This document shows positions 36,609-45,092 of a stretch of DNA of 64,000 bases, in pieces. A program made the position numbers and the translations under genes. The stretch lies in the NCBI GenBank assembly GCA_905182455.1, contig CAJJBJ010000004.1:102646-166645 (forward strand), given 5' to 3'. Each line of letters starts with the position of its first letter. The stretch's first letter is position 1. The stretch comes from an uncultured Planktomarina sp. (GTDB taxonomy: Bacteria; Pseudomonadota; Alphaproteobacteria; Rhodobacterales; Rhodobacteraceae). Below the pieces are notes generated by a model. That model searched no databases, was not told where the DNA came from, and was given only the letters and a program-made list of their open reading frames with translations.

Positions 36609-37538
36609 TTAGGGGTTTGTGCTCACGGTGAGAGCATCGAATGCACCTTTCTCCCGCAGTTCGACACAGCCTCGGATGAAGGATCTTACATTTTTGGGCT
36701 GCCTGACATTGCTAGCCGTGGCGATCCCAAAGACGGGCACTTCTGAGGAGTCGGAAATGGGCAGGGCCTTATAACGTGTGTCATTGGTGATGTAGTTGCG
36801 GGGCCGGATGTTCAAAAGTGTATAGCCGAATTCACCTTCCACCAGAGCTTTTGCGATTTCTGCTGAGCGGGTTGAATGGACTACGTTTGGCTCTAATCCG
36901 CGCTCTTTGAACAGGCCAAGAAAGTAATCGCGGGTATATGGTAGGTCGAGCATGATCATTGGCCTGCAGCTTAATTCCGCGAAAGTAACAGAATTTTGGG
37001 CGCTTATGGCCTCGGAAGCCGGCACCAAAGCATAGGGTGGGGCGTCGAACAATGGCTCGAAAGACTGGGCGTCTGGCAAGTGGGTGTCATAGGTAAACAC
37101 CAGATCCACCTCTCCATTGTTGAGGTAATCCATGATCGACATCATATCACCCTCCATCACTTTGATTGAAATGCCGGGGAAGTTCTCGGTTATAGATCTC
37201 AAAATTGGCGGCAAAAAGGCGGGTGCGGCGGTAGCATAGCATGCAATGCGCACCAGCCCAGCGTCATCTCCCCCTTGCGATTGCAGTTCGGCCTCAAATT
37301 GTTGGGCTTGATTGAGAAAGTTTCGGATCAATTGCAGCGCCTCGCGGCCCGCAGATGTTGGTTGAACCCCTTTGGCTGGTGTCCTTACGAATAAGCCATA
37401 ATCAAGTGAAGCCTCAAGCGCATCAATGGCAGCTGTAATGGAAGATTGAGAGATTGAGACCTCAACCGCAGCTTTGGCAATGGACCCTAAACGACCTGCC
37501 GCCTCCACGTAACGCAATTGTTTGAGCGTAAAATTCAT
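36609..37538 (-). CDS. LysR family transcriptional regulator
   Basis: 309 residues from ATG 37538. The N-terminal winged helix is typical (LKQLRYVEAAGRLGSIAKAA, ISQSSITAAIDALEASLDYGLFVRTP), followed by a two-lobed effector domain (from about residue 90). A longer in-frame extension on the 5' side overlaps the divergent amidohydrolase gene and is not credible. It lies between the peptide importer and the amidohydrolase-CobW pair and is divergent from the latter (108 bases between starts), so it probably regulates one or both. Confidence 0.92.
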   Translation of the reverse strand: MNFTLKQLRYVEAAGRLGSIAKAAVEVSISQSSITAAIDALEASLDYGLFVRTPAKGVQPTSAGREALQLIRNFLNQAQQFEAELQSQGGDDAGLVRIACYATAAPAFLPPILRSITENFPGISIKVMEGDMMSIMDYLNNGEVDLVFTYDTHLPDAQSFEPLFDAPPYALVPASEAISAQNSVTFAELSCRPMIMLDLPYTRDYFLGLFKERGLEPNVVHSTRSAEIAKALVEGEFGYTLLNIRPRNYITNDTRYKALPISDSSEVPVFGIATASNVRQPKNVRSFIRGCVELREKGAFDALTVSTNP

Positions 37539-37646
37539 CAATACCTTTCCCCCAAAAAATAGGTGTTTGAGAACAGCTAAATCTATTTTTCCATTTAATG
37601 AAAGCTCTTTACAATTTTCACAAACAGTTAATCCAAGAGGTGTCCG

Positions 37647-39290
37647 ATGCCCAACACTACAATTTTCAGCGCTAAGAAAATTATCACGATGAACCCAAGC
37701 CGCCCTGAGGCCAGCCATGTGGCGGTGCGAGATGGACGTATTTTGGGAGCGGGAAGCTTGGAGGAGCTGGCAACATGGGGCGACTATACTCTGGACACGC
37801 GCTTTGAAGATAAGGTCTTGATGCCTGGGTTTGTGGAGGGCCATGCCCATGCAATGGAAGGGTCTTTGTGGGCTAAAGTCTATTGTGGTTGGTTTGATCG
37901 GGCTGATCCAAATGGCAAGCTGTGGATGGGTGTCAAAAGCGTGGATGCGGTCGTTGAGCGTTTGCAAGAGGCTGAGGCGGTCTTGGAAGACGCAACTACC
38001 CCGCTCTCAGGATGGCAATTAGATCCGATCTATATGGACAATACGACCGTCACCCGAGCCGATCTTGATCGGGTATCAACAACGCGCGCTGTGGGGGTTT
38101 TGCATGCCTCTGGCCATATTATGAATGTGAACACCAAGGCACTGGAGCTGGCCGGCATGCTAAAGCAGGGCCTCAACCATCCTGGTATTCCTTTGGGGGC
38201 GGATGGATTTCCGACTGGCGAGCTAAAAGGGCCTGAAGTCATGACACCCGTTGGCCCATTTGTGGGTTATGAGCGCAATATGCTTGATGCGGATGAGACC
38301 GGTCTGCGCAATTTTGCCAAGCTCTGCGTCCGTACAGGGACAACAACCATCACTGATCTTGCATCTCGCATGGATGACGATGCGGTTGACGTGATGCTCA
38401 GGGTCACAAATGAGCCAAATTACCCAGTACGTTTAATGCCATTTCGGTTCTTCATGGGCCTTTCTGCCAAAGAATTGATTGTAGCTGTTCTCGCATTTAA
38501 AAAAAGAAGCACTGACCGTTTGCGCTTGGGGCAGATCAAGATCGTGGTCGATGGATCAATTCAGGGTTTTTCAGCTCGCTTGCGCTGGCCTGGCTATCAC
38601 AACGGCGCGCCCAACGGGCTTTGGTATATCGCACCGGAGCATTTATCGGAACTGCTGCATTTGGCGTTAGAAGCCGGTTTGCAAGTCCACACCCACACCA
38701 ACGGCGATCAGGCGACCCAATTAGTGTTGGAAAAACTTGGCCCCGCCTTGCAAGCGCACCCAAACCCGGATCACCGCTTTACGCTGCAGCATTGCCAATT
38801 GGCGGATGCGGCACAGTTTCGGACTGCGGCGAAACTCGGCATGTGCGTAAATCTTTTTGCCAACCATCACTTCTACTGGGGCGATGAACATTATGCTCTC
38901 ACAGTGGGGCCGGACCGCGCTACACGGATGAACGCCTGCCGGACCGCCTTGGACAGTGGCGTGCCGATGGCCATCCACTCTGACGCGCCCGTGACCCCTC
39001 TTGGGCCCTTGTTCACCGCATGGGCGGCCGTAAACCGTATCACGGCTTCGGGTCGGGTACAGGGCGAGGAAGAAAGAATACAAGTGCATGAGGCACTTTG
39101 GGCCATTACCATGGGGGCTGCTTACACGCTGCATCTCGACGGAGAGATTGGCTCAATTGAAACCGGCAAGAAGGCTGATTTTGCGGTTTTGGAGGCAGAT
39201 CCAACGGCTTGTGATCCAATGCTGCTTAAAGACATTGGCGTATGGGGCACGGTTCAGGGCGGGCGTATTTTTCCAGCTGCAAGCCTATGA
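37647..39290 (+). CDS. YtcJ-like metal-dependent amidohydrolase
   Basis: 547 residues of the amidohydrolase superfamily, YtcJ/NfdA-like group. N-terminal small beta-sandwich, then the metal motif GFVEGHAHAMEG, HTHTNGDQATQ, TLQHCQ and the C-terminal catalytic aspartate in MAIHSDAPVTPLGP, ending in IETGKKADFAVLEADP. Relatives hydrolyse N-substituted formamides and other amides. Cytoplasmic. AGAGG-like bases precede the ATG. Its stop overlaps the CobW-type GTPase start by 4 bases. Confidence 0.9.
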   Translation: MPNTTIFSAKKIITMNPSRPEASHVAVRDGRILGAGSLEELATWGDYTLDTRFEDKVLMPGFVEGHAHAMEGSLWAKVYCGWFDRADPNGKLWMGVKSVDAVVERLQEAEAVLEDATTPLSGWQLDPIYMDNTTVTRADLDRVSTTRAVGVLHASGHIMNVNTKALELAGMLKQGLNHPGIPLGADGFPTGELKGPEVMTPVGPFVGYERNMLDADETGLRNFAKLCVRTGTTTITDLASRMDDDAVDVMLRVTNEPNYPVRLMPFRFFMGLSAKELIVAVLAFKKRSTDRLRLGQIKIVVDGSIQGFSARLRWPGYHNGAPNGLWYIAPEHLSELLHLALEAGLQVHTHTNGDQATQLVLEKLGPALQAHPNPDHRFTLQHCQLADAAQFRTAAKLGMCVNLFANHHFYWGDEHYALTVGPDRATRMNACRTALDSGVPMAIHSDAPVTPLGPLFTAWAAVNRITASGRVQGEEERIQVHEALWAITMGAAYTLHLDGEIGSIETGKKADFAVLEADPTACDPMLLKDIGVWGTVQGGRIFPAASL

Positions 39291-40189
39291 GGCAAGACAT
39301 CCCGGTCATTGTGATCGGTGGCTATCTTGGGGCTGGCAAAACCACTTTGCTCAATCATTTGCTGCGCCACGCGGATGGTCGCAAAATTGCTATTTTGGTG
39401 AATGAGTTTGGAGATTTGCCAATTGATGCGGATTTGATTGAAGCCAAAGATGACGAAATGATTGCTATTTCTGGGGGCTGTATTTGCTGCTCCTTCGGCT
39501 CTGATATGACAGCGGCTTTGATCAAATTGGCCCAGCTGGATCCCGCCCCGGATTATGTTGTGATTGAGGCCTCGGGTGTCGCGATGCCCGGCGCTGTAGC
39601 TGCGAGCATTTCGTTTTTGGACGGCTTCAATCTTGGGGGGGTTGTGGTGCTGGCCGACAGCGAGCGCATTCGGGCGCAAGCGGCAGATGAGTATCTTGGC
39701 GATACAATGCTACGCCAAATCTCCGACGCTGATTTGATCGTGCAAACCAAAATTGATTTGATCTCAAGTGATGTCGTGCAGGACGTCAGAGACTGGCTCG
39801 GCTCAGCCAACCCCAAAGCGCAGGTTGTAGCCACCGCTCAGGGCAGGCTGCCGCCAGAGGTGATCCTTGGGGTAGAGATGGTGGCCGGGCAACCCCAAGC
39901 CTCCGCCCATGCGGATGCGGGCTATGAAAGCCGTGTCTTTAGCGAAATTCCGCCCTGTGATCCTATTAAACTGGCAAAATCTCTAGCTACTGGGGCCGTA
40001 GGGATCATTCGCGCCAAAGGCTTTGTGGCTGATCAAGCAGGGCAAAATTGGTTGATCCAAATTGTGGGAGAACGGTTTGACGTTACGCTTGCCAAAGCTA
40101 AAGAGCATATTGCCGTGGTCTGCATTGGACGCAAGGGGGCGCTAGAGACTGGTGCGATTGGGGTGATGTTCGCAGGTGATGCTGGTTGA
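39287..40189 (+). CDS. CobW/P47K family GTP-binding metallochaperone
   Basis: 300 residues from ATG 39287. Walker A GGYLGAGKTTLLNHLL, the metal-binding CxCC motif in SGGCICCSFGSDM, a Walker B-like LDPAPDYVVIEASG and the base-specificity QTKIDLIS. G3E GTPases deliver metal (Zn, Co or Ni) to target enzymes. The ATGA overlap with the amidohydrolase gene suggests that this metalloenzyme is its client (inference). The C-terminal CobW domain is short. Confidence 0.9.
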   Translation: MRQDIPVIVIGGYLGAGKTTLLNHLLRHADGRKIAILVNEFGDLPIDADLIEAKDDEMIAISGGCICCSFGSDMTAALIKLAQLDPAPDYVVIEASGVAMPGAVAASISFLDGFNLGGVVVLADSERIRAQAADEYLGDTMLRQISDADLIVQTKIDLISSDVVQDVRDWLGSANPKAQVVATAQGRLPPEVILGVEMVAGQPQASAHADAGYESRVFSEIPPCDPIKLAKSLATGAVGIIRAKGFVADQAGQNWLIQIVGERFDVTLAKAKEHIAVVCIGRKGALETGAIGVMFAGDAG

Positions 40190-40238
40190 GTAAATCAACC
40201 CCGGCACGGATGCCGCGGTGGAAAGATACTTGTACTGA

Positions 40239-41291
40239 TCAGTGATAGCGCGTGCCAGCTTCAGAGCTTGAGATGCGTGGCACCAAAGCTTTGACCAGTT
40301 CGCGCATGTCCAGCTCTCCAACGGGCTTACCATTTTCGATCACACGATACCGCAAGGCTGTGTCGCCGCCCGAAGCTGCGATAAGGCTTTCAAGATTGTC
40401 GTTGGCATCCACATCACCCGCGAATTTATCCGCTGTGAGATCCTGCATCACGGACCGGACCCGCAATACTCTGGCGCGGTTAATGTCTGACACGAAATCC
40501 TCAATATAGGGATCGGCTGGCGCCATCAGAATGCCTTGTGGCTCACCCTGTTGAATTACGGCCCCGTCTTTCAAAATCACCAAGTGATCTGCCAGTTTTA
40601 AGGCCTCGTCGAGATCATGGGTGATGAATACGATGGTCTTTTTCAGCTCAACTTGCAACTCTAGCAGCAAATCCTGCATGTCGGTGCGGATCAGTGGGTC
40701 AAGGGCTGAGAAAGCTTCATCCATCAGCATGATATCTGAGTTCGACGTCAACGAGCGGGCAATGCCAACCCGTTGCTGCATGCCGCCAGACAGTTGCGAT
40801 GGATAGTGGTTTTCATACCCGCCAAGACCTACACGATTGAGCCATTTTTGGGCTTCACGCTCTTGTTCAACTGCCGCCACTCCCTTGATGTCCAGGGCCA
40901 TGGCGGCGTTTTGCAAAACTGTTCGGTGGGGCAAAAGTGCGAATTTTTGAAATACCATCGACATTTTATTTTGCCGCATGTGGCGCAATTCAAGTGTGGT
41001 CAGGTGCATGATATCTACACCATCCACTAAAATTTCCCCATCGGTGGGTTCGATTAAGCGGTTTAGGTGCCGGATCAGGGTGGACTTTCCGGAGCCGGAC
41101 AGGCCCATCACAACTGTGATTTTACCGGCCTGCATCTCAACATTGATGTCCTGCAAGCCCAAGACATGTTGATGGGAGGCCAAGAGTTCTTCTTTGCCCA
41201 TGCCAGCTTTTACGTGTGGCAGAACTTCTTTGTCGTCAGATCCGAAGATCTTGTAGAGGCCGCGAAGACTTACCTTTGATTTTAGTGTCAT
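40239..41291 (-). CDS. proV: Glycine betaine/proline ABC transporter ATP-binding protein
   Basis: 350 residues from ATG 41291, with GAGGG upstream; a GTG at 41306 is an alternative. ProV-type features: VSLRGLYKIFGSDD, Walker A MGLSGSGKSTLIRHLN, SGGMQQRVGIARSL, LMDEAFSALDPLIRTDMQ, and a C-terminal region in the position of CBS domains. It powers uptake of the osmolytes glycine betaine or proline betaine. Last gene of proX-proW-proV. Confidence 0.93.
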   Translation of the reverse strand: MTLKSKVSLRGLYKIFGSDDKEVLPHVKAGMGKEELLASHQHVLGLQDINVEMQAGKITVVMGLSGSGKSTLIRHLNRLIEPTDGEILVDGVDIMHLTTLELRHMRQNKMSMVFQKFALLPHRTVLQNAAMALDIKGVAAVEQEREAQKWLNRVGLGGYENHYPSQLSGGMQQRVGIARSLTSNSDIMLMDEAFSALDPLIRTDMQDLLLELQVELKKTIVFITHDLDEALKLADHLVILKDGAVIQQGEPQGILMAPADPYIEDFVSDINRARVLRVRSVMQDLTADKFAGDVDANDNLESLIAASGGDTALRYRVIENGKPVGELDMRELVKALVPRISSSEAGTRYH

Positions 41292-41302
41292 GATGTCAGC
41301 CC

Positions 41303-42334
41303 TCACAGTTCACTTTTGGTTCGGTCGATACGCGACAGAGCTGCTTTGGAGGTGCGGTCCAACATCACAGCCAGAAGCACAATGCAAACGCCAGCCATTA
41401 GCCCGACCCCAAGCTCAAGGTTTCTGATGCCACGCAGGACTAGCACGCCAAGACCGGGTGCTGTTACCATTGACGCAATCACAACCATGGCAAGGCTCAT
41501 CATAATGGTCTGGTTGAGACCCGCCATGATGTTGGGTAAGGCCAGAGGAAGTTCAACTTTACCCAACTTTTGTGCCGGGCTCATGCCAAAGGCGTTGCCA
41601 GCTTCCACCACATCCTTGTCGACCAAGCGCACGCCAAGATCGGTAAGACGGATCACGGGGACAATGGCGTAAAGGACAATGGCGATGCCGTAGAGGCGCG
41701 ACTCTCCGATGGGGAACAAAAAGATCAGTGGGATCAGGTAGACAAAGGTGGGCAGTGTTTGCAGTAGATCCAGAACTGGAATGATGGATTTCTGCAATCG
41801 GTTGTATTTCGACATTGCGATGCCAATTGGGACCCCGAGTAAGGCCGATATTATCGTGCAGACTAAGATGACCGCAAATGTTTGCATGGCAGGTTCAAAA
41901 TGATCAACAAAGGCGAAAAATGATAAGCAAAAGGCGTTGAATAAGACAACTGAGATGGAGCGGGTGGCATACCAAACAGCAATTAAGATCGCGGCCATGA
42001 TGATAAACCAAGGCGCTGTTGTGAACACGTAAAGGGTGCCGTCCAGCATCCATGAGAGTGGCTGAGTGACTGGGTCCAAAACCGTGCGCAAGGCGGGGCG
42101 AATTGTGAGAAATCCGTCTTCCAGCCCTTTGACCACATCGCGGGTCTGGGTAATTTGGCCACAGGCTTTGTGCAATTCATCCAAGGAGGGGAAAGCAAAT
42201 GTGAATTTGGATTCAGGTGCGGCATTGCCAGTTTTGGCCAAGAGCTGGGCCATAGACATCGGGCCTTCTGATGCATCGGCATCGCACCAATGGCGCAGTC
42301 CAAACATGTTAAAGAGCCAGTCGTAAGTGGCCAT
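41303..42334 (-). CDS. proW: Glycine betaine/proline ABC transporter permease
   Basis: 343 residues from ATG 42334, which has AGGGAGAA upstream. A long cytoplasmic N-terminal part (residues 1-110) precedes the helices, as in ProW. The membrane region includes PIGIAMSKYNRLQKSIIPVLD and LLQTLPTFVYLIP, and the EAA loop VEAGNAFGMSPAQKLGKVELPLALPNI. Preceded by an attenuator-like hairpin after proX. Confidence 0.92.
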   Translation of the reverse strand: MATYDWLFNMFGLRHWCDADASEGPMSMAQLLAKTGNAAPESKFTFAFPSLDELHKACGQITQTRDVVKGLEDGFLTIRPALRTVLDPVTQPLSWMLDGTLYVFTTAPWFIIMAAILIAVWYATRSISVVLFNAFCLSFFAFVDHFEPAMQTFAVILVCTIISALLGVPIGIAMSKYNRLQKSIIPVLDLLQTLPTFVYLIPLIFLFPIGESRLYGIAIVLYAIVPVIRLTDLGVRLVDKDVVEAGNAFGMSPAQKLGKVELPLALPNIMAGLNQTIMMSLAMVVIASMVTAPGLGVLVLRGIRNLELGVGLMAGVCIVLLAVMLDRTSKAALSRIDRTKSEL

Positions 42335-42353
42335 GGATATTCTCCCTGAAGTC

Positions 42354-42385
42354 AAAAAACCCACGGACCGCATTTAGCCCGCGGG
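42354..42385 (-). terminator. Attenuator/terminator between proX and proW
   Basis: Minus-strand stem CCCGCGG / CCGTGGG (7 bp with one G-U pair, 12-base loop) directly followed by six T. It lies 17 bases past the proX stop. Partial termination here would give more binding protein than membrane components. Confidence 0.65.
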
Positions 42386-42401
42386 GAGATTTTAGTCTGG
42401 A

Positions 42402-43370
42402 TTAGTTCAGAATAGCTGCCAATTTAGCTTTGGCATCTGCGCCCAACCAGTCGCCCCATACGTCTGTGTATGTAGTTAGGAAGTAGACGGCTGCTTCGTC
42501 GTAAGACGCATTGTTGTCCAAACGCCAAGCTAACACATCACCCATTTGAGCGTTTGTGAAAGTCACGTTTTTGAGTAAAGCTGCAACCTCGGGTTCACGA
42601 TCCATGAACGCGCCAGAAACAGCAGTTACAACTTTTGCAGCTGGATAGGCCGAAAAGCTAGGGTTTGCACAATCAACATCACCGTTACACGCGTGAGCTT
42701 CTGCATTGTAGGCTGGCACCTCAACACGGACCATTGGGTATTTGCCTAAAACAGCTGTTGGTGCCCAGTAGTAACCAAACCATGGCGCTTTGTCCGCATA
42801 AGCGGCCGCGATGGAGGTTTGCAAAGTCTCACCAGAACCATGCTGGAACCGCTCAAGACCACCGGCCTCAGCACCTGCAGCAATCAGGTTGTTGTTATTG
42901 ATTATGTCACATGCCCAACCTGATGGGCAATCGTGGAATTTGCCACCGACAGCCGCTGGGTTGGCCATGATGCCGTCCCATGTGGTCAGCTCAGGATTGG
43001 ATTTTGCCAAGTAAGCTGGGATCCACCAAGCTTCAACGCCACCATCGGATAGAACGCTGGTCAGCTCGACCAATTTACCGGCGGCTAAGAGTGGCTCGTA
43101 AGATGGCGTGGAGTTAGCCCATACTTCAGTTAGAATGTCTGGTTCGCCAGTTTCGGCCAATGATGTCAGCGCAGGTACTGTTGAGGACGGTACAACTTGT
43201 ACGTCACAGCCGTAGCCTTGGCTCATCAAGAAGTTTGCAACCGCAGTTACAACAGCCGATGAGGCCCAGTCCATTTCAGTGATGGATACTTTACCGCAGT
43301 CAGCGGACGCGGATGTTGCACCGAATGACAGTGCCACTGCAGCGGATGCCGCGAGCATTTTGAGTTCCAT
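42402..43370 (-). CDS. proX: Glycine betaine ABC transporter substrate-binding protein
   Basis: 322 residues from ATG 43370, with a Sec signal (LKMLAASAAVALSFGATSAS, cleavage before DCGKVSI). OpuAC-type periplasmic binding protein: ITEMDWASSAVVTAVANFL, SLAETGEPDILTEVWANSTP, TTWDGIMANPAAVGGKFHDC and APWFGYYWAPTAVLGKYPM, where tryptophans and tyrosines form the quaternary-amine cage. Several cysteines (CPSGWAC and others) suggest disulfides. First gene of the operon; AGGGAG lies just upstream. Confidence 0.93.
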   Translation of the reverse strand: MELKMLAASAAVALSFGATSASADCGKVSITEMDWASSAVVTAVANFLMSQGYGCDVQVVPSSTVPALTSLAETGEPDILTEVWANSTPSYEPLLAAGKLVELTSVLSDGGVEAWWIPAYLAKSNPELTTWDGIMANPAAVGGKFHDCPSGWACDIINNNNLIAAGAEAGGLERFQHGSGETLQTSIAAAYADKAPWFGYYWAPTAVLGKYPMVRVEVPAYNAEAHACNGDVDCANPSFSAYPAAKVVTAVSGAFMDREPEVAALLKNVTFTNAQMGDVLAWRLDNNASYDEAAVYFLTTYTDVWGDWLGADAKAKLAAILN

Positions 43371-43539
43371 GATAGTCTCCCTGTTTAATTTGTGGCCAGA
43401 TCTGTGGCCTTTACGGCTCATAGCCCGGTTAGCGATGCTGCTTAAGCACGCAAACCGCAATCTCCACACCATGAGCGGAACTCGCGCATAGGAACATAAC
43501 TAAACGACACATCCAAGTCCAATTACGTCACATTTACTA

Positions 43540-43845
43540 AGTATTTTTGATCTGATCCTGTTTCTCTATTGGCATATGAATTGGCACACGGAGCATCACA
43601 TGTATGCGGGTGTTCCATGTTATAATCTCAAAAAGCTGCATCAGGCGGTCAAGGACGATATGCCTGAGCCGCGCAGACTGGTGGGCGCTTGGCGCGAAAT
43701 GCTTGAGACTTGGGAGCGACAAATGATTGATCCAACCTATCAATTTGACACGCCATTGCCTGCAACAGCGCAGTTCAAACGCCACCGCATAAGCGAAGAG
43801 GGCGAGACCTCTATAGGGGAGCTGGCGCCCAAAGGGCTGAGTTGA
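43540..43845 (+). pseudogene. C-terminal remnant of a fatty acid desaturase
   Basis: The translation FLYWHMNWHTEHHMYAGVPC and then NLKKLHQAVKDDMPEPRRL matches the last third of membrane fatty-acid desaturases, including the third histidine box HTEHH. The rest of the enzyme (about 250 residues with the first two histidine boxes) is absent. Upstream lies the proX promoter region, and the frame closes at a stop near 43500. The homology starts at about 43545. An ATG at 43576 would give 89 residues that cannot make a desaturase. I read it as a truncated leftover. Confidence 0.82.
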
Positions 43846-43850
43846 CCGGT

Positions 43851-44966
43851 CTATTGGTCGTTATGCTCACCCAAGCCCGGCGCGGCGCGCTGCAGTTGAA
43901 GGCTGCTGTCGGAAAACTTAATTGGTGTCCTAACGCCGGGGATGCCTTCGGGCGAAATGCGCATTTTCCGAAACAGGGTTTGCGGGTCTTCTAAGGCTTC
44001 AGCAATTGTATTGATTGGGCCTGAGGGCACGCCGGCGGCTTCCAAGACTGGCAATACATCCAACTTGGCCCAAAGACTTAGGGTTTCTATGATCTGGCGC
44101 ACAACTTCAGCCCGATTGGCGATCCGAGTGATGTTATCGGCGAAGATGGGGTCTTCGATCCAATCCTCGCGGTTCAGGGCCCGGGCCAAATTGTGGAATT
44201 GGCGATTGTTGCCGCAGGCGATGACGATATGCCCGTCGCCGACTGGAAATACTTGGTAGGGCACAATGCTTGGATGCGCGTTGCCCATGCGCTGGGGGCT
44301 TTTGCCCGTGGTTAGGTAGTTGAGGTTTTGATTGGCTTGTGCGGCCAACATGCAATCAAACAAAGCCATATCAATGTGTTGGCCCTTGCCCGTGCGGGCC
44401 CGCTGCGCCAAAGCGGCTTGAATGCCTATAACGCCGTAGAGACCTGTAAACACATCAGCGAAGGCTACGCCAACCTTTTGCGGCATACCTTCGGGCTCTC
44501 CAGTGATGTCCATAATACCGGTCATGCCTTGGATCATAAAGTCGTAGCCTGCTTTTTGCGCCCTTGGGCCGTCTTGGCCAAACCCTGTCACCGAGCAATA
44601 GACCAATTTTGGATTGTCTGGGGCCAATGTCGCGTAATCGAGACCAAATTTTTTCAAGCCGCCAACTTTGAAGTTTTCAATTAATACATCGGCGTTGGAG
44701 ATCAGCTCTTTGAGATAGGTCAAGCGCTCAGGGTCTTTGAAATCAACGGTGATGCCCTGTTTGCCGCGATTTGTGCTGTGAAAATAGGCGGCGGAGCTGT
44801 CGCTGCCCTTGGTGACATAGTTTGGCCCCCAATTGCGGGTGTCGTCCCCTTCGGGGCTTTCCACCTTGATGACCTCTGCCCCAAGGTCTGCAAGAGTTTG
44901 CCCAATCCAAGGACCGGCTAAGACACGGGCAATTTCAACGACTTTCAAACCTTCGAGCGGATACAT
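43851..44966 (-). CDS. CaiB/BaiF family (class III) CoA-transferase
   Basis: 371 residues. Class III motifs: LAGPWIGQTLADLGAEVIKVE at the N-terminus, RNWGPNYVTKG, HSTNRGKQGITVDFKDPER, and the catalytic aspartate in GYDFMIQGMTGIMDITGEPE. It transfers CoA between carboxylic acids such as succinyl, formyl or carnitine esters; the substrate is not evident. Length is slightly short for the family (380-420). Divergent from the GAPDH-like gene. Confidence 0.91.
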   Translation of the reverse strand: MYPLEGLKVVEIARVLAGPWIGQTLADLGAEVIKVESPEGDDTRNWGPNYVTKGSDSSAAYFHSTNRGKQGITVDFKDPERLTYLKELISNADVLIENFKVGGLKKFGLDYATLAPDNPKLVYCSVTGFGQDGPRAQKAGYDFMIQGMTGIMDITGEPEGMPQKVGVAFADVFTGLYGVIGIQAALAQRARTGKGQHIDMALFDCMLAAQANQNLNYLTTGKSPQRMGNAHPSIVPYQVFPVGDGHIVIACGNNRQFHNLARALNREDWIEDPIFADNITRIANRAEVVRQIIETLSLWAKLDVLPVLEAAGVPSGPINTIAEALEDPQTLFRKMRISPEGIPGVRTPIKFSDSSLQLQRAAPGLGEHNDQ

Positions 44967-45092
44967 CTGGCTTCCTTTGGCATTTCATTTTGCCCATTTT
45001 GGCGCTGGACATTCACCCGTATTTGGCATGGTTTCGGTGCCAGCGCATCCATTTTCTGACTCCGAGATGCAATTGCTGTGAAAGGACATACG

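Noticed and set aside
43576..43845. An 89-residue independent small protein at the desaturase remnant
   Set aside because: The sequence is the exact C-terminal part of a desaturase and begins within the third histidine-box region, so truncation is the simpler reading.
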